A DNA stretch of 64,000 nucleotides from Nitrospirillum viridazoti CBAmc. GTDB taxonomy: Bacteria; Pseudomonadota; Alphaproteobacteria; Azospirillales; Azospirillaceae. The notes under the pieces were generated by a model that ran no database searches, had not been told where the DNA came from, and saw only the letters and a list, made by a program, of their open reading frames with translations. The stretch is from NCBI RefSeq assembly GCF_000730165.1, contig NZ_CP022110.1, forward strand, positions 2,689,501 through 2,753,500. Reading direction: 5' to 3'. The position numbers and the translations under genes are program-made. Of this stretch, positions 34,138-42,242 are shown in pieces (position 1 is the stretch's first letter; each line of letters starts with the position of its first letter).

Positions 34138-34680
34138 ATGACGGTTCAGGCCAAGCGCACATTCGCCGCCGCCCTGATGATGGCGGTCATTGTCACCGGG
34201 GCCGTCGCCGGGGCGCCCGCCCTGGCGGCCGACAAGAAGGTGGCGTCGGCCACGCCCGCGGCACCGGCGCCGGGCACGGCGGCATCCGTGCAGGCCAACA
34301 TCCCCAAGGCCACTCTGGGCTGGGACAAGCTGGCCGACGTCAAGGAAGTGCACAGCATGGACAACGGCCTGCTGCGCGTGCGCGCCGCCTTCGGGCCGGC
34401 GGTGCAAGCGCTGGAGGGCAAGCCCCTGACCATCGCCGGCTTCATCATCCCACTGGAGCAGAAGGAGAAGTCCGGCCATTTCCTGCTGAGCGCCATGGCG
34501 CCCAGCTGCCCCTTCTGCCCGCCGCCCGGCCCCGCCGACCTGATGGAGGTGAAGACCAGCGCCCCCATCGCCATGACCAACGAGCCCATCACCCTGACAG
34601 GCACGTTGCACATGGTGGGCGATGACGACAACGGCCTGTACTACCGCCTGGCGGACGCCACGCTGCAGGCAGGAAGTTAA
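34138..34680 (+). CDS. DUF3299 secreted protein, zrg-operon type
   Basis: The 180-residue product has a Sec signal peptide (about 1-30, ending PALAA) and a DUF3299 domain: LTIAGFIIPLEQ, FLLSAMAPSCPFCPPPGPADLMEV and ITLTGTLHMVGDDDNGLYYRL. The Cys pair in CPFC could bind metal or redox-cycle. DUF3299 proteins occur beside the same ABC pair in zinc-repressed operons of Vibrio and other proteobacteria. AGAAAGGA lies about six bases before ATG. It ends by overlapping the convergent MAPEG gene by four bases. Confidence 0.87.
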   Translation: MTVQAKRTFAAALMMAVIVTGAVAGAPALAADKKVASATPAAPAPGTAASVQANIPKATLGWDKLADVKEVHSMDNGLLRVRAAFGPAVQALEGKPLTIAGFIIPLEQKEKSGHFLLSAMAPSCPFCPPPGPADLMEVKTSAPIAMTNEPITLTGTLHMVGDDDNGLYYRLADATLQAGS

Positions 34681-35075
34681 ATCCCCAGCAGGTAGCGCAC
34701 CAGGCCGATGAGACTGCCAACCAGCAGCACCGAGGTTCCGAACAGCGCCAGGCCGAAGCCGGCGGCGCGCTTCTTGGCATCGGCGTAGTAGGTCACGGCG
34801 TACAGCACGCGGCCGATGGGCCAAGCGAGCCCGATCAGCGCCGCCTGGTGGTCACCCCAAATGTTGGCGAACAGCCACAGGCCGGGAAGGAACAGCACGA
34901 TCTGTTCCAGGGTATTCACCTGAACGCGCAGCACCCGCTGGAATGCCGGCGGGCCGTCAGTCGACGGCGCCTCCACCCCATGCCGGGTACGCGCCCGGCT
35001 GACCTGTCCGATGGTCCAGAAATAGACGAACAACGCCAGAAGCGTGACCAGACCGGTCCACACGAAGGCCGCCAT
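34677..35075 (-). CDS. MAPEG family membrane protein
   Basis: The 132-residue product has four helices and the MAPEG (membrane-associated eicosanoid/glutathione metabolism) pattern: FQRVLRVQVNTLEQIVLFLPGLWLFA, close to the consensus R-x-x-N-x-x-E, then GLAWPIGRVLYAVTYYADAKKR. Some members are glutathione transferases or peroxidases, but activity cannot be called. The start at 35075 begins MAAFVWTG at the first helix. Confidence 0.88.
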   Translation of the reverse strand: MAAFVWTGLVTLLALFVYFWTIGQVSRARTRHGVEAPSTDGPPAFQRVLRVQVNTLEQIVLFLPGLWLFANIWGDHQAALIGLAWPIGRVLYAVTYYADAKKRAAGFGLALFGTSVLLVGSLIGLVRYLLGI

Positions 35076-35169
35076 AACCCCATCCCCTTCTTTCGGCCGG
35101 CGGCGCCAAGGCCGCCCGCCCCTCGTTTCTTATACCGGTGCCCGCCCCCCATACCGGTACCCCCTGAAT

Positions 35170-35589
35170 TCAGGGGTCGTTGGCCTCGATGCCGTACATG
35201 TCGTCATCCGTGAAGCCGAAATGGTGGCCGATCTCGTGGATCATGACGTTCAGCACCAGATCGCCCAGATCCTCCCCTGTTTCGCACCAATAGTCCAGCA
35301 GCGGCCGGCGGTAGAGGAAGATCATGTCCGGCCCGTGGCTGGCGTCGTTGGCGCCGCGCTGGGGCAGGGAGACGCCACGGTAGAGGCCCAGGATGTCGAA
35401 CGGGGTTTCCAGCCCCATCTCCCGCTCCGTCTCCTCATCCGGGAATTCGGCGACATGGACCACCAGGTTGCCCATGTGCACCCGCAGCTCGGGCGGGATG
35501 GACGCGATGGCGTCGATGGCCAGGCGTTCAATCTCTTCCAGCGTGGGCGGGGAGGTGAAGCGGCGGGGCAGGACGGTGACGGTGGCCAT
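35170..35589 (-). CDS. Metallopeptidase family protein (zincin-like, PF06262 type)
   Basis: The 139-residue product is a minimal zincin with the zinc motif VMIHEIGHHFGFTDDDMYGIE (HExxHH near residue 119). The upstream FDILGLYRGVSLPQRG and FLYRRPLLDYWCE are family segments. Length is typical of these small conserved alphaproteobacterial proteins, whose substrates are unknown. The start at 35589 gives MATVTVLPRRF. No operon partner is visible. Confidence 0.88.
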   Translation of the reverse strand: MATVTVLPRRFTSPPTLEEIERLAIDAIASIPPELRVHMGNLVVHVAEFPDEETEREMGLETPFDILGLYRGVSLPQRGANDASHGPDMIFLYRRPLLDYWCETGEDLGDLVLNVMIHEIGHHFGFTDDDMYGIEANDP

Positions 35590-35832
35590 GGCTCTATACC
35601 GGGGTAGGCTGTGCTAGAATCTTGACGGGAAGGCCCCGTCGGGTCCACGTCAACGCTTGTCGGCCCCCGCCGTCAAGCCCCAGCGCTCAGGCGTCATCGT
35701 CGCAGGCGACTTAACCCCATTATCGCCCCGATAGACCCTGGGCCGGAAGGCGGCTGCGGAAGGAAGACACCATGGCGCGGAACCCGACGCCCATGCGCAT
35801 GGCCCGTTTCATGGAAGAGAGCGCTGGTTGAG
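35590..35832 (+). other. Intergenic region with a possible leader peptide before the DTW gene
   Basis: The interval between divergent genes includes a 19-codon frame (35772-35831, starting MARNPTPMRM and rich in Met and Arg). It is preceded by GGAAGGAAG, and its TGA stop lies three bases before the DTW-gene ATG. It could couple translation to the next gene. No other feature is clear. Confidence 0.4.
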
Positions 35833-36615
35833 ATGACTGACGACACCGTACCGCCGGCGGAAGACGCCACCCCCCAGCCCTCCGCCGCCGCCCTGGCCGC
35901 CTGTCCCCGCTGCGCCAAGCCCCTGGACCTCTGCGTTTGCGAAGGCATCATGCCCATCGAGACCCGGCTGGAGGTGCTGGTGCTGCAGCATCCCCAGGAA
36001 CAGGACGTGGAGCTGGGCAGCGCCCGGCTGCTGACCCTGGGCCTGGCGCGCGGCCGGCTGAAGGTGGGCCTGTCCTGGCCCAACCTGGCCAAGGCACTGG
36101 GCACGGAAAAGGGTGGCCGTGAACCCGACCCGCGCCGCTGGGCCGTGCTGTACATGGGCTCGGGCGACGACGCCGTCGCCACCCAGCCCGGTACCCTGCG
36201 CCTGGTGGACAAGAAGGGGCAGACGGTGGAGGACCCCACCGTGCTGGCCGACTTGGAGGGCATCATCCTGCTGGACGGGTCGTGGTCGCAGGCCAAGGCC
36301 CTGTGGTGGCGCAACGCCTGGCTGTTGAAGCTGCGCCGCCTGATCGTCCATCCCGATTTCGTCTCCGCCTATGGCAACCTGCGCCGCGAGCCCCGGCGCG
36401 AAAGCGTGTCGACGCTGGAGGCCGGCGCCTTCGCCCTGGCCAAGCTGGAGGGGGACGACACGCTGGTGGAGCGGTTGCGCGCGCCCTTCGTCGCCCTGGT
36501 GGCCCGCTACCGCGCCGTGCGCGGCAACCGCCCGCCCAAGGCCGCCGCCAACCGGCCATCCGGCGAGGGCACCCGCAAGCCCGACTGGCGCGGCCGCAAG
36601 CGTCGGCCCCGGTAG
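35833..36615 (+). CDS. DTW-domain tRNA-uridine aminocarboxypropyltransferase-like protein
   Basis: The 260-residue product has the DTW domain of the TDD superfamily: Cys pairs CPRCAKPLDLCVC near residues 25-37, LVLQHPQEQ, and the signature LLDGSWSQAKAL (D-G-S-W in place of the D-T-W form). The E. coli relative TapT/YfiP makes acp3U47 in tRNA using SAM. The C-terminal 35 residues are basic (RPPKAAANRPSG...RGRKRRPR), which suits RNA binding. It follows a possible 19-codon leader frame. Confidence 0.86.
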   Translation: MTDDTVPPAEDATPQPSAAALAACPRCAKPLDLCVCEGIMPIETRLEVLVLQHPQEQDVELGSARLLTLGLARGRLKVGLSWPNLAKALGTEKGGREPDPRRWAVLYMGSGDDAVATQPGTLRLVDKKGQTVEDPTVLADLEGIILLDGSWSQAKALWWRNAWLLKLRRLIVHPDFVSAYGNLRREPRRESVSTLEAGAFALAKLEGDDTLVERLRAPFVALVARYRAVRGNRPPKAAANRPSGEGTRKPDWRGRKRRPR

Positions 36616-36729
36616 CGGCAAGCGCTACCATCTGGTGCGGGGCCGGCGGCCCCCTGGCCCTCTTTTAGCCAGAATTGGCGCTCACACACGCGGAAGTTTC
36701 CCTTCCCCCAGGACCTCGGACCGCCTCCC

Positions 36730-37671
36730 ATGACCCTGCGCCTCGCCCTCGCCGCCCTTCTGTTGTGCGGCGTCACCGCCCCCATCATGGCTACCGAGGT
36801 CAGGGCTGCCGAGCCGACGCCGCGGACGACGACGCAGCCGGCAGCCACCTGTCCGGAGGGGGCGGACTGGAACATGCCGGCGGCGCCGCTGCACATCTAT
36901 GCCGACACCTGGTACGTCGGCACCTGCGGCCTGTCCTCCATCCTCATCACCTCGCCGCAAGGCCATGTGCTGATCGACGGCGCCACAGAGAAGGCGGCGC
37001 CGCTGATCGAGGCCAATATCCGCGCCCTGGGTTTCAAGGTGGAGGATTTGCGCATCATCCTGAACAGCCATGAGCACCTGGACCATGCCGGCGGCATCGC
37101 CCAGTTGCAGCGGGACTCGGGCGCCACGGTCATGGCCCTGTCGGCCGCGGCCGGCGCGCTGGAGCACGGCAAGGGCGATCGGGGCGACCCGCAATACCTG
37201 AGCATCGAGGCTTTCCCCGCCATCCCGCATGTGAAGCGCCTGAAGGATGGGGAAGAGGTGACCCTGGGGCCCATCCGCCTGACGGCCCACGCCACGCCGG
37301 GCCACACGCCGGGCGCCACCACCTGGACCTGGGACAGCTGCCAGGATGGGCGCTGCCACCACATCGTCTATGCCGACAGCCTCAGCGCCTACACCGACGA
37401 CGTCTACCGCTATTCGGACGAGGCGGCACACCCCGGCGTGCTGGCCAGCTTCCGCCAAGCCATCGCCACCATGGCCGCCCTGCCCTGCGACATCCTGCTG
37501 ACGCCCCACCCCGACGCCTCGCAGATGTGGAAGCGCCTGGGCCCCAACGCCACCCAGCCCCTGGTGGACGAGACCGCCTGCCATCGATACGGCGAGGCGG
37601 TGACCGCCCGTCTGGACAAGCGCCTGGCGGACGAGGCGGCCAAGACGGAAAAGGAAAAGGCGGCCCGCTGA
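36730..37671 (+). CDS. bla: Subclass B3 metallo-beta-lactamase
   Basis: The 313-residue product has a signal peptide (about 1-26) and a metallo-beta-lactamase fold with the B3 zinc ligands: H-x-H-x-D-H in NSHEHLDHAGG, the His in HATPGHTPGATTW, and the later His in TPHPDASQMW. The N-terminal WYVGTCGLSSILITSPQGHVLIDG is typical of B3 enzymes such as L1, GOB and THIN-B. Such enzymes hydrolyse penicillins, cephalosporins and often carbapenems in the periplasm; the real spectrum needs assay. It sits in normal chromosomal context, so it is probably an intrinsic gene. A dispersed repeat follows. Confidence 0.9.
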   Translation: MTLRLALAALLLCGVTAPIMATEVRAAEPTPRTTTQPAATCPEGADWNMPAAPLHIYADTWYVGTCGLSSILITSPQGHVLIDGATEKAAPLIEANIRALGFKVEDLRIILNSHEHLDHAGGIAQLQRDSGATVMALSAAAGALEHGKGDRGDPQYLSIEAFPAIPHVKRLKDGEEVTLGPIRLTAHATPGHTPGATTWTWDSCQDGRCHHIVYADSLSAYTDDVYRYSDEAAHPGVLASFRQAIATMAALPCDILLTPHPDASQMWKRLGPNATQPLVDETACHRYGEAVTARLDKRLADEAAKTEKEKAAR

Positions 37672-37693
37672 GGACCGCCATGCCTGGAACTGG

Positions 37694-37812
37694 CGGCATG
37701 ACATGCCGCCGTAGGATGCGACCGCATCCGCCGGAGATTTCTGGGGAGCCGAAGGCGGACTGGAAATCGAGGAAGCCAAGGCCAGGGATGTGGCCGCGCG
37801 GCATTTGAGGGC
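37694..37812 (-). repeat. Dispersed three-hairpin element, copy C
   Basis: Copy C lies in minus orientation between the convergent metallo-beta-lactamase and lapA genes. Read on the minus strand, hairpin 1 is GGCCA/TGGCC, hairpin 2 pairs GATTTC with GAAATC, and hairpin 3 is GGATGCG-GT-CGCATCC. The last differs from copy B by a paired C-to-T and G-to-A change that keeps the helix. Confidence 0.83.
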
Positions 37813-37815
37813 AAA

Positions 37816-38190
37816 CTAACGCAGCGACATCACCCGCACATCGGCCGGCGGGGCCGCCGCCGCACCCGCGGCCCGGTCGGCGGCCGCGATGCGCTTTTCC
37901 AGGTCGGCGGCGTGCAGCCGGGCGGCGTCCAGGTCGCGCTGCAGCTGGTCACCCCGCGCCCGCTCCTTGCGCAGGGCCCGGCGGTGCTTGCCGGCCGACA
38001 GCCAGGAAATCAGGCCGCCGGCGAGGAAGCCCACCAGCAGGGACACGAACACCACCGCGAAGGAAGGCGCCACCACCGCGCCGTCCAGCGGCCACAGCGT
38101 CAGGCGCACCAACTCCTCATTCACGATGGCGAAGTCGATGGCGACGAGGGCCAGCGGTATGGACACGATCCAGGAAAGGTAACGCAGCAC
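37816..38190 (-). CDS. lapA: LapA domain (DUF1049) membrane protein
   Basis: The 124-residue product has two membrane helices (about 5-25 and 43-68) and a C-terminal coiled coil (RRALRKERARGDQLQRDLDA...LEKRIAAADRA), the LapA layout. LapA/LapB in E. coli act in lipopolysaccharide assembly control; short alphaproteobacterial LapA proteins lie downstream of ihfB, as here. I used the GTG at 38190 with GGAG six bases upstream; a TTG at 38208 would add six residues. Confidence 0.87.
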   Translation of the reverse strand: MLRYLSWIVSIPLALVAIDFAIVNEELVRLTLWPLDGAVVAPSFAVVFVSLLVGFLAGGLISWLSAGKHRRALRKERARGDQLQRDLDAARLHAADLEKRIAAADRAAGAAAAPPADVRVMSLR

Positions 38191-38306
38191 TGGCCGCTCC
38201 ACTGGCAACGGCCGCCCCGGACCACCCCGGATGGGGCGGCCCCTGGGGGCGGCGCTGAGGAGGTCCCGACGGAACCGCCGGGACCGGGTCCCACAGATGG
38301 GGGCTA

Positions 38307-38588
38307 TCAGTCGGTGTTCAACTGCTCACGCAGCTGCTTGCCCGTCTTGAAGAAGGGAATGAACTTCTCATCCACGTCCACCGCCTGGCCCGTGCGGGGG
38401 TTGCGGCCGGTGCGGGCGTCGCGCCGTTTCACGGAGAAGGCGCCGAAGCCGCGCAACTCCACCCGGTCACCCCGGGCCAGGGCCTCGGTGATCTCGTCGA
38501 AGATGGTGGTGACGATCTTTTCCACATCGCGCTGGTAGAGGTGCGGATTGAGTTCCGCCAGCCGCATGATGAGTTCCGACTTGGTCAT
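38307..38588 (-). CDS. ihfB: Integration host factor subunit beta
   Basis: IHF bends DNA as an alpha/beta heterodimer. The 93-residue product carries the HU/IHF fold: [33 protein letters not shown] at the dimer interface, [26 protein letters not shown] with the intercalating proline arm, then VPFFK-like [12 protein letters not shown]. Length is standard (94). The usual rpsA-ihfB-lapA order is kept, but a DUF6886 gene is inserted between rpsA and ihfB, so ihfB needs its own promoter. Confidence 0.97.
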   Translation of the reverse strand: MTKSELIMRLAELNPHLYQRDVEKIVTTIFDEITEALARGDRVELRGFGAFSVKRRDARTGRNPRTGQAVDVDEKFIPFFKTGKQLREQLNTD

Positions 38589-38876
38589 CGGCAATTCCCC
38601 CTTGGGCAATCGGTCCCGGTCTCGCGGGACCGCTATCTTTATCGTGTCGTTGGTGCCTCCCGGCAGGACGACGGCCCGGGTGTACATCCACCCTGGCCTG
38701 GCGGTCACGGTTTTCGATCACCGCCCATCCTACCTCAACTGTGCCGGAGCGGACGGGTCCTGGCAAGGGTAAGGTCTTCATACTCTTGCATTATCGTAGA
38801 ATTAACCCCTATGGCCCGCTCCCCCGCCACCCGCCCCTTCCCACCAGGAAGCGATGGGCTGGTGTTGGGATGGCAT

Positions 38877-39401
38877 CTACCAAGCCTGGGCATTGCGCAG
38901 CCTAATCCCGCTGGCATGCAGGGTGGTTCCCCACAGGGATTTCAAGGGAAGCAGGCTGTCGACCACACGCAGATCCACGCCGCGCGGGGCAAAGGCCGAC
39001 GGCACGTCGCACAGGGTGTCGCGGCCCAGCGGTATCACCGTCGACCGGCTGACCCACATCCCCGCGTCCAGCAAAGGCTCAAAGCTGTCGGTGGGCAGAT
39101 CATAGCGGTGGAGCGTGGCATCGGCGACTTCCGGATACCATTCTCGCTCGATGTAGGCAGCCGCCCGATGGCCGCCCAGCCATCTTAGCCTTTCAGCGTC
39201 GTGCGTCTGATTAGTCGCCCATATCAGGATGCGCGGGCAATCCCGGGGAAATAAGTACATGAAATCAAGCGGCTCCTCGATGGCCCAAACCAGAGGGCCA
39301 TTGAGCCATTCCATCCCTGGAGCGCGTTGCGACGGCACAAGGACCGATCGCGGCGTGAAGGTGGTGATGGTCGAATCGTCGCTAAAATGAAATAGACGCA
39401 T
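38877..39401 (-). CDS. DUF6886 family protein
   Basis: The 174-residue product starts RLFHFSDDSTITTFTPR, the hallmark opening of DUF6886 (R-L-x-H-F-S-x-x-x-x-I-x-x-F-x-P-R). It continues with VWAIEEPLDFMYLFPRDCPRI and a C-terminal SLWGTTLHASGIRLRNA. The family is common but uncharacterised. GGGGAGG seven bases before the ATG at 39401 fixes the start. It interrupts the otherwise conserved rpsA-ihfB pair, which suggests a separate arrival; its base composition is a little less GC-rich than its neighbours. Confidence 0.85.
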   Translation of the reverse strand: MRLFHFSDDSTITTFTPRSVLVPSQRAPGMEWLNGPLVWAIEEPLDFMYLFPRDCPRILIWATNQTHDAERLRWLGGHRAAAYIEREWYPEVADATLHRYDLPTDSFEPLLDAGMWVSRSTVIPLGRDTLCDVPSAFAPRGVDLRVVDSLLPLKSLWGTTLHASGIRLRNAQAW

Positions 39402-39504
39402 GCGGGACCTCCCCATCGTCGCAAAGCGCCGAAGCTTGCGCGGCAACGCCTTTCCACGCCGGTTCCGGTGCGCCGGCCCAGCGGTGTTAAGCTGGCACGC
39501 CTAA

Positions 39505-39546
39505 GAAAAAAAGCCGCCCCCGGGTTGCCCGGGGACGGCCTTTTCC
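39505..39546 (-). terminator. Rho-independent terminator of rpsA
   Basis: On the minus strand GCCGTCCCCGGG and CCCGGGGGCGGC form a stem with a short AA-centred loop, followed by a run of seven T. It lies 50 bases after the rpsA stop and separates rpsA from the DUF6886 gene. Confidence 0.9.
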
Positions 39547-39595
39547 TACTCAAGACCCGGACGGGTCCTGAAACTCAGTCCTGACGGACCGAATC

Positions 39596-41320
39596 TCAGA
39601 CCTCGTCCTTGTCCTTCTGGGCGCGCTTCAGCGCGGCGCCCAGGATGTCGCCCAGCGAGGCGCCCGAGTCGGACGAACCGAACTCGGCCATCGCCTGCTT
39701 CTCTTCCTCGACTTCCTTCGCCTTGATCGACAGGCCGATCTTGCGGCTGGCGCGATCGATCTGCGTGACCTTGGCGTCGACCTTCTCGCCGACGGCGAAA
39801 CGGTCCGGGCGCTGCTCGGAACGCTCACGCGACAGGTCGGACTTGCGGATGAAGCCGGTGAAGCCGTCGACGACCGACACCTCGATGCCACCCTCGGTGA
39901 TGGCGGTGACGGTGCAGGTGACGACGTCGTTCTTCTTGACGCCGGCGACGGTGGCTTCGAACGGATCGCTGGCCAGCTGCTTGATGCCCAGGCTGATGCG
40001 TTCCTTTTCCACGTCGACGTCCAGGACCTTCACGCGGACGTGATCGCCCTTCTTGTAGTCCTGGATGGCCTCTTCACCCGACTTGTTCCAGTCGAGGTCG
40101 GACATGTGGACCATGCCGTCGATGTCGCCCGGCAGACCAACGAACAGACCGAACTCGGTGATGTTCTTGACCTCGCCTTCCAGCTCGGTGCCGGCCGGGA
40201 ACTTGTCGACGAACGTCTCCCACGGGTTGTCCAGGCACTGCTTGAGGCCCAGGGAGATGCGGCGCTTCTGCGGATCCACGTCCAGCACCATGACCTCGAC
40301 CTCCTGGGAGGTGGAGACGATCTTGCCGGGGTGGACGTTCTTCTTGGTCCAGGACATCTCGGAGACGTGCACCAGACCCTCGATGCCGGGCTCCAGCTCC
40401 ACGAAGGCGCCGTAGTCGGTGATGTTGGTGACGCGGCCCTTGAACTTGGCGCCGACCGGGTACTTGGCTTCCACGCCTTCCCACGGATCAGCCTCAAGCT
40501 GCTTCATGCCCAGGCTGATGCGCTGGGTTTCGGAGTTGAAGCGGACGACCTGGACCGTGACGGTCTGGCCGATCTGCAGGGCTTCCGACGGGTGGTTGAT
40601 GCGGCGCCAGGCGATGTCGGTGACGTGCAGCAGGCCGTCGACGCCACCCAGATCCACGAACGCGCCGTAGTCGGTGATGTTCTTGACCACGCCCTGCAGA
40701 ACCTGGCCTTCCTTGAGGTTGGCCACCAGCTCCGAACGGGCCTCGGCGCGGCTCTCTTCCAGAACGGCGCGACGCGACACGACGATGTTGCCGCGCGAGC
40801 GGTCCATCTTCAGGATCTGGAAGGGCTGCGGGGTGCCCATCAGCGGGGAGATGTCGCGCACCGGGCGGATGTCCACCTGGCTGCCCGGCAGGAAGGCCAC
40901 GGCGCCCGACAGGTCGACCGTGAAGCCGCCCTTGACGCGGCCGAAGATGATGCCGGTGACGCGCTGCTGTTCGGTGAACGCGCGCTCCAGCTGGGTCCAG
41001 GCCTCTTCGCGCTTGGCCTTCTCGCGCGACAGCATGGCTTCGCCGTGCTTGTCTTCCATGCGCTCGAGGTAGACCTCGACCGTGTCGCCGATCTTCAGCT
41101 CAACCGGCTGACCGGGGACGGCGAATTCCTTCAGCGCAACCCGGCCTTCGGACTTCAGACCAACGTCGATGAGCACCATGTCGTTCTCGATGTTGAGAAC
41201 GGTGCCCTTGACCACCGTGCCTTCGAGGCTCTCGCTCGTGCCGAGCGACTCTTCCAGAAGGGCGGCGAAACTTTCCTTCATCCCACGGTCTTGGGACTTG
41301 GCGGCGGAAACCTGGGCCAT
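39596..41320 (-). CDS. rpsA: 30S ribosomal protein S1
   Basis: The 574-residue product has six S1 RNA-binding repeats. The last four show the repeated cores NITDYGAFVDLGG, NITDYGAFVELEPG, NITEFGLFVGLPG and ITEGGIEVSVVDG, with linkers such as RISLGMKQLEADPW. S1 brings mRNA to the 30S subunit. The N-terminal sequence and length fit the alphaproteobacterial form (about 560-570). AAGGAG seven bases before ATG supports the start. cmk and the aroA-like gene lie upstream on the same strand. Confidence 0.97.
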   Translation of the reverse strand: MAQVSAAKSQDRGMKESFAALLEESLGTSESLEGTVVKGTVLNIENDMVLIDVGLKSEGRVALKEFAVPGQPVELKIGDTVEVYLERMEDKHGEAMLSREKAKREEAWTQLERAFTEQQRVTGIIFGRVKGGFTVDLSGAVAFLPGSQVDIRPVRDISPLMGTPQPFQILKMDRSRGNIVVSRRAVLEESRAEARSELVANLKEGQVLQGVVKNITDYGAFVDLGGVDGLLHVTDIAWRRINHPSEALQIGQTVTVQVVRFNSETQRISLGMKQLEADPWEGVEAKYPVGAKFKGRVTNITDYGAFVELEPGIEGLVHVSEMSWTKKNVHPGKIVSTSQEVEVMVLDVDPQKRRISLGLKQCLDNPWETFVDKFPAGTELEGEVKNITEFGLFVGLPGDIDGMVHMSDLDWNKSGEEAIQDYKKGDHVRVKVLDVDVEKERISLGIKQLASDPFEATVAGVKKNDVVTCTVTAITEGGIEVSVVDGFTGFIRKSDLSRERSEQRPDRFAVGEKVDAKVTQIDRASRKIGLSIKAKEVEEEKQAMAEFGSSDSGASLGDILGAALKRAQKDKDEV

Positions 41321-41467
41321 TTAAACTCCTTGAGTGGATCCAGCATAGGCCCGTTCCAACCCCCCGGCAGACGCCCGGCCGACAGGAGGTTAACTTGGCC
41401 CATGGCGTCGGACACCATGCCCGGCGACTTGGGTTGAGTTGGGGGCCGCGCGGCCTAACCGTCCGTT

Positions 41468-42142
41468 TTAAAGGAAGCCGGGAAACGCGGGTCTGGAGCG
41501 GATGAAGTCCGTGGCGGCGACGAACGCCTGTTCGGCATCCATCATGGACGTATCAAGCAAAAACGCGTCGACAGCGGGCTTCAGCGGTGCCACCGCCCGT
41601 TGACTGTCACGCGCATCACGAACTTTCATGTCCTCCAGGACGGCCTCGTATATAGCCTCAGCGCCAGTATTCCGCAACTCCGACAAACGGCGCCGGGCGC
41701 GAACCTCAACATCGGCGGTCACGTAGAGCTTGGCGGGCGCGTCGGGGCAGACCACGGTGCCGACATCACGCCCGTCCAGCACCGCGCCCTTCGCCCCGCC
41801 GGGCGGGTGGTTGGCGAAATTCCGCTGGAAATCCAACAGGGCGGCCCGCACCTCGGGCACCACCGACACCTTGGAGGCGGCGACCGCCACCGCGTCCTGG
41901 CGCAGCGCCGGGTCGTTCATCAGGGGCAGCACGGTGGCTGCGTCCAGGCCCTGGGCGGCCGCGGTGGCAGCGACGGCGTCATCCGGCGCATGGCCGGTCC
42001 GCAACAGCGTCAACCCCACCGCGCGGTACAGCGCGCCCGTGTCCAGATGGGCGAAGCCCAGGGTGGCGGCCAGGCGGCGGGCCAGCGTGCCCTTGCCGCT
42101 GGCGGCCGGGCCGTCAATGGCGACGATGAAGGAAGAGGTCAT
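41468..42142 (-). CDS. cmk: Cytidylate kinase
   Basis: Cmk phosphorylates CMP and dCMP. The 224-residue product has the P-loop IDGPAASGKGTLARRLA, the CMP-binding segments HLDTGALYRAVGL and LDGRDVGTVVCPDA, and RARRRLSELRNTG in the lid. Length is standard (about 220-227). It is the middle gene of the canonical aroA-cmk-rpsA operon. The start at 42142 follows the family N-terminus MTxxFIVAIDGPA. Confidence 0.95.
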   Translation of the reverse strand: MTSSFIVAIDGPAASGKGTLARRLAATLGFAHLDTGALYRAVGLTLLRTGHAPDDAVAATAAAQGLDAATVLPLMNDPALRQDAVAVAASKVSVVPEVRAALLDFQRNFANHPPGGAKGAVLDGRDVGTVVCPDAPAKLYVTADVEVRARRRLSELRNTGAEAIYEAVLEDMKVRDARDSQRAVAPLKPAVDAFLLDTSMMDAEQAFVAATDFIRSRPAFPGFL

Positions 42143-42242
42143 GGGATCGGGCGCCTTCGCCAAGCAAGGGGGGACCGGAAGAGGGACAGGCCGGTGGCCT
42201 AACACCGCCCGCCCCGCCTGGCAAGCCGGCCCCGCCCGCCCC

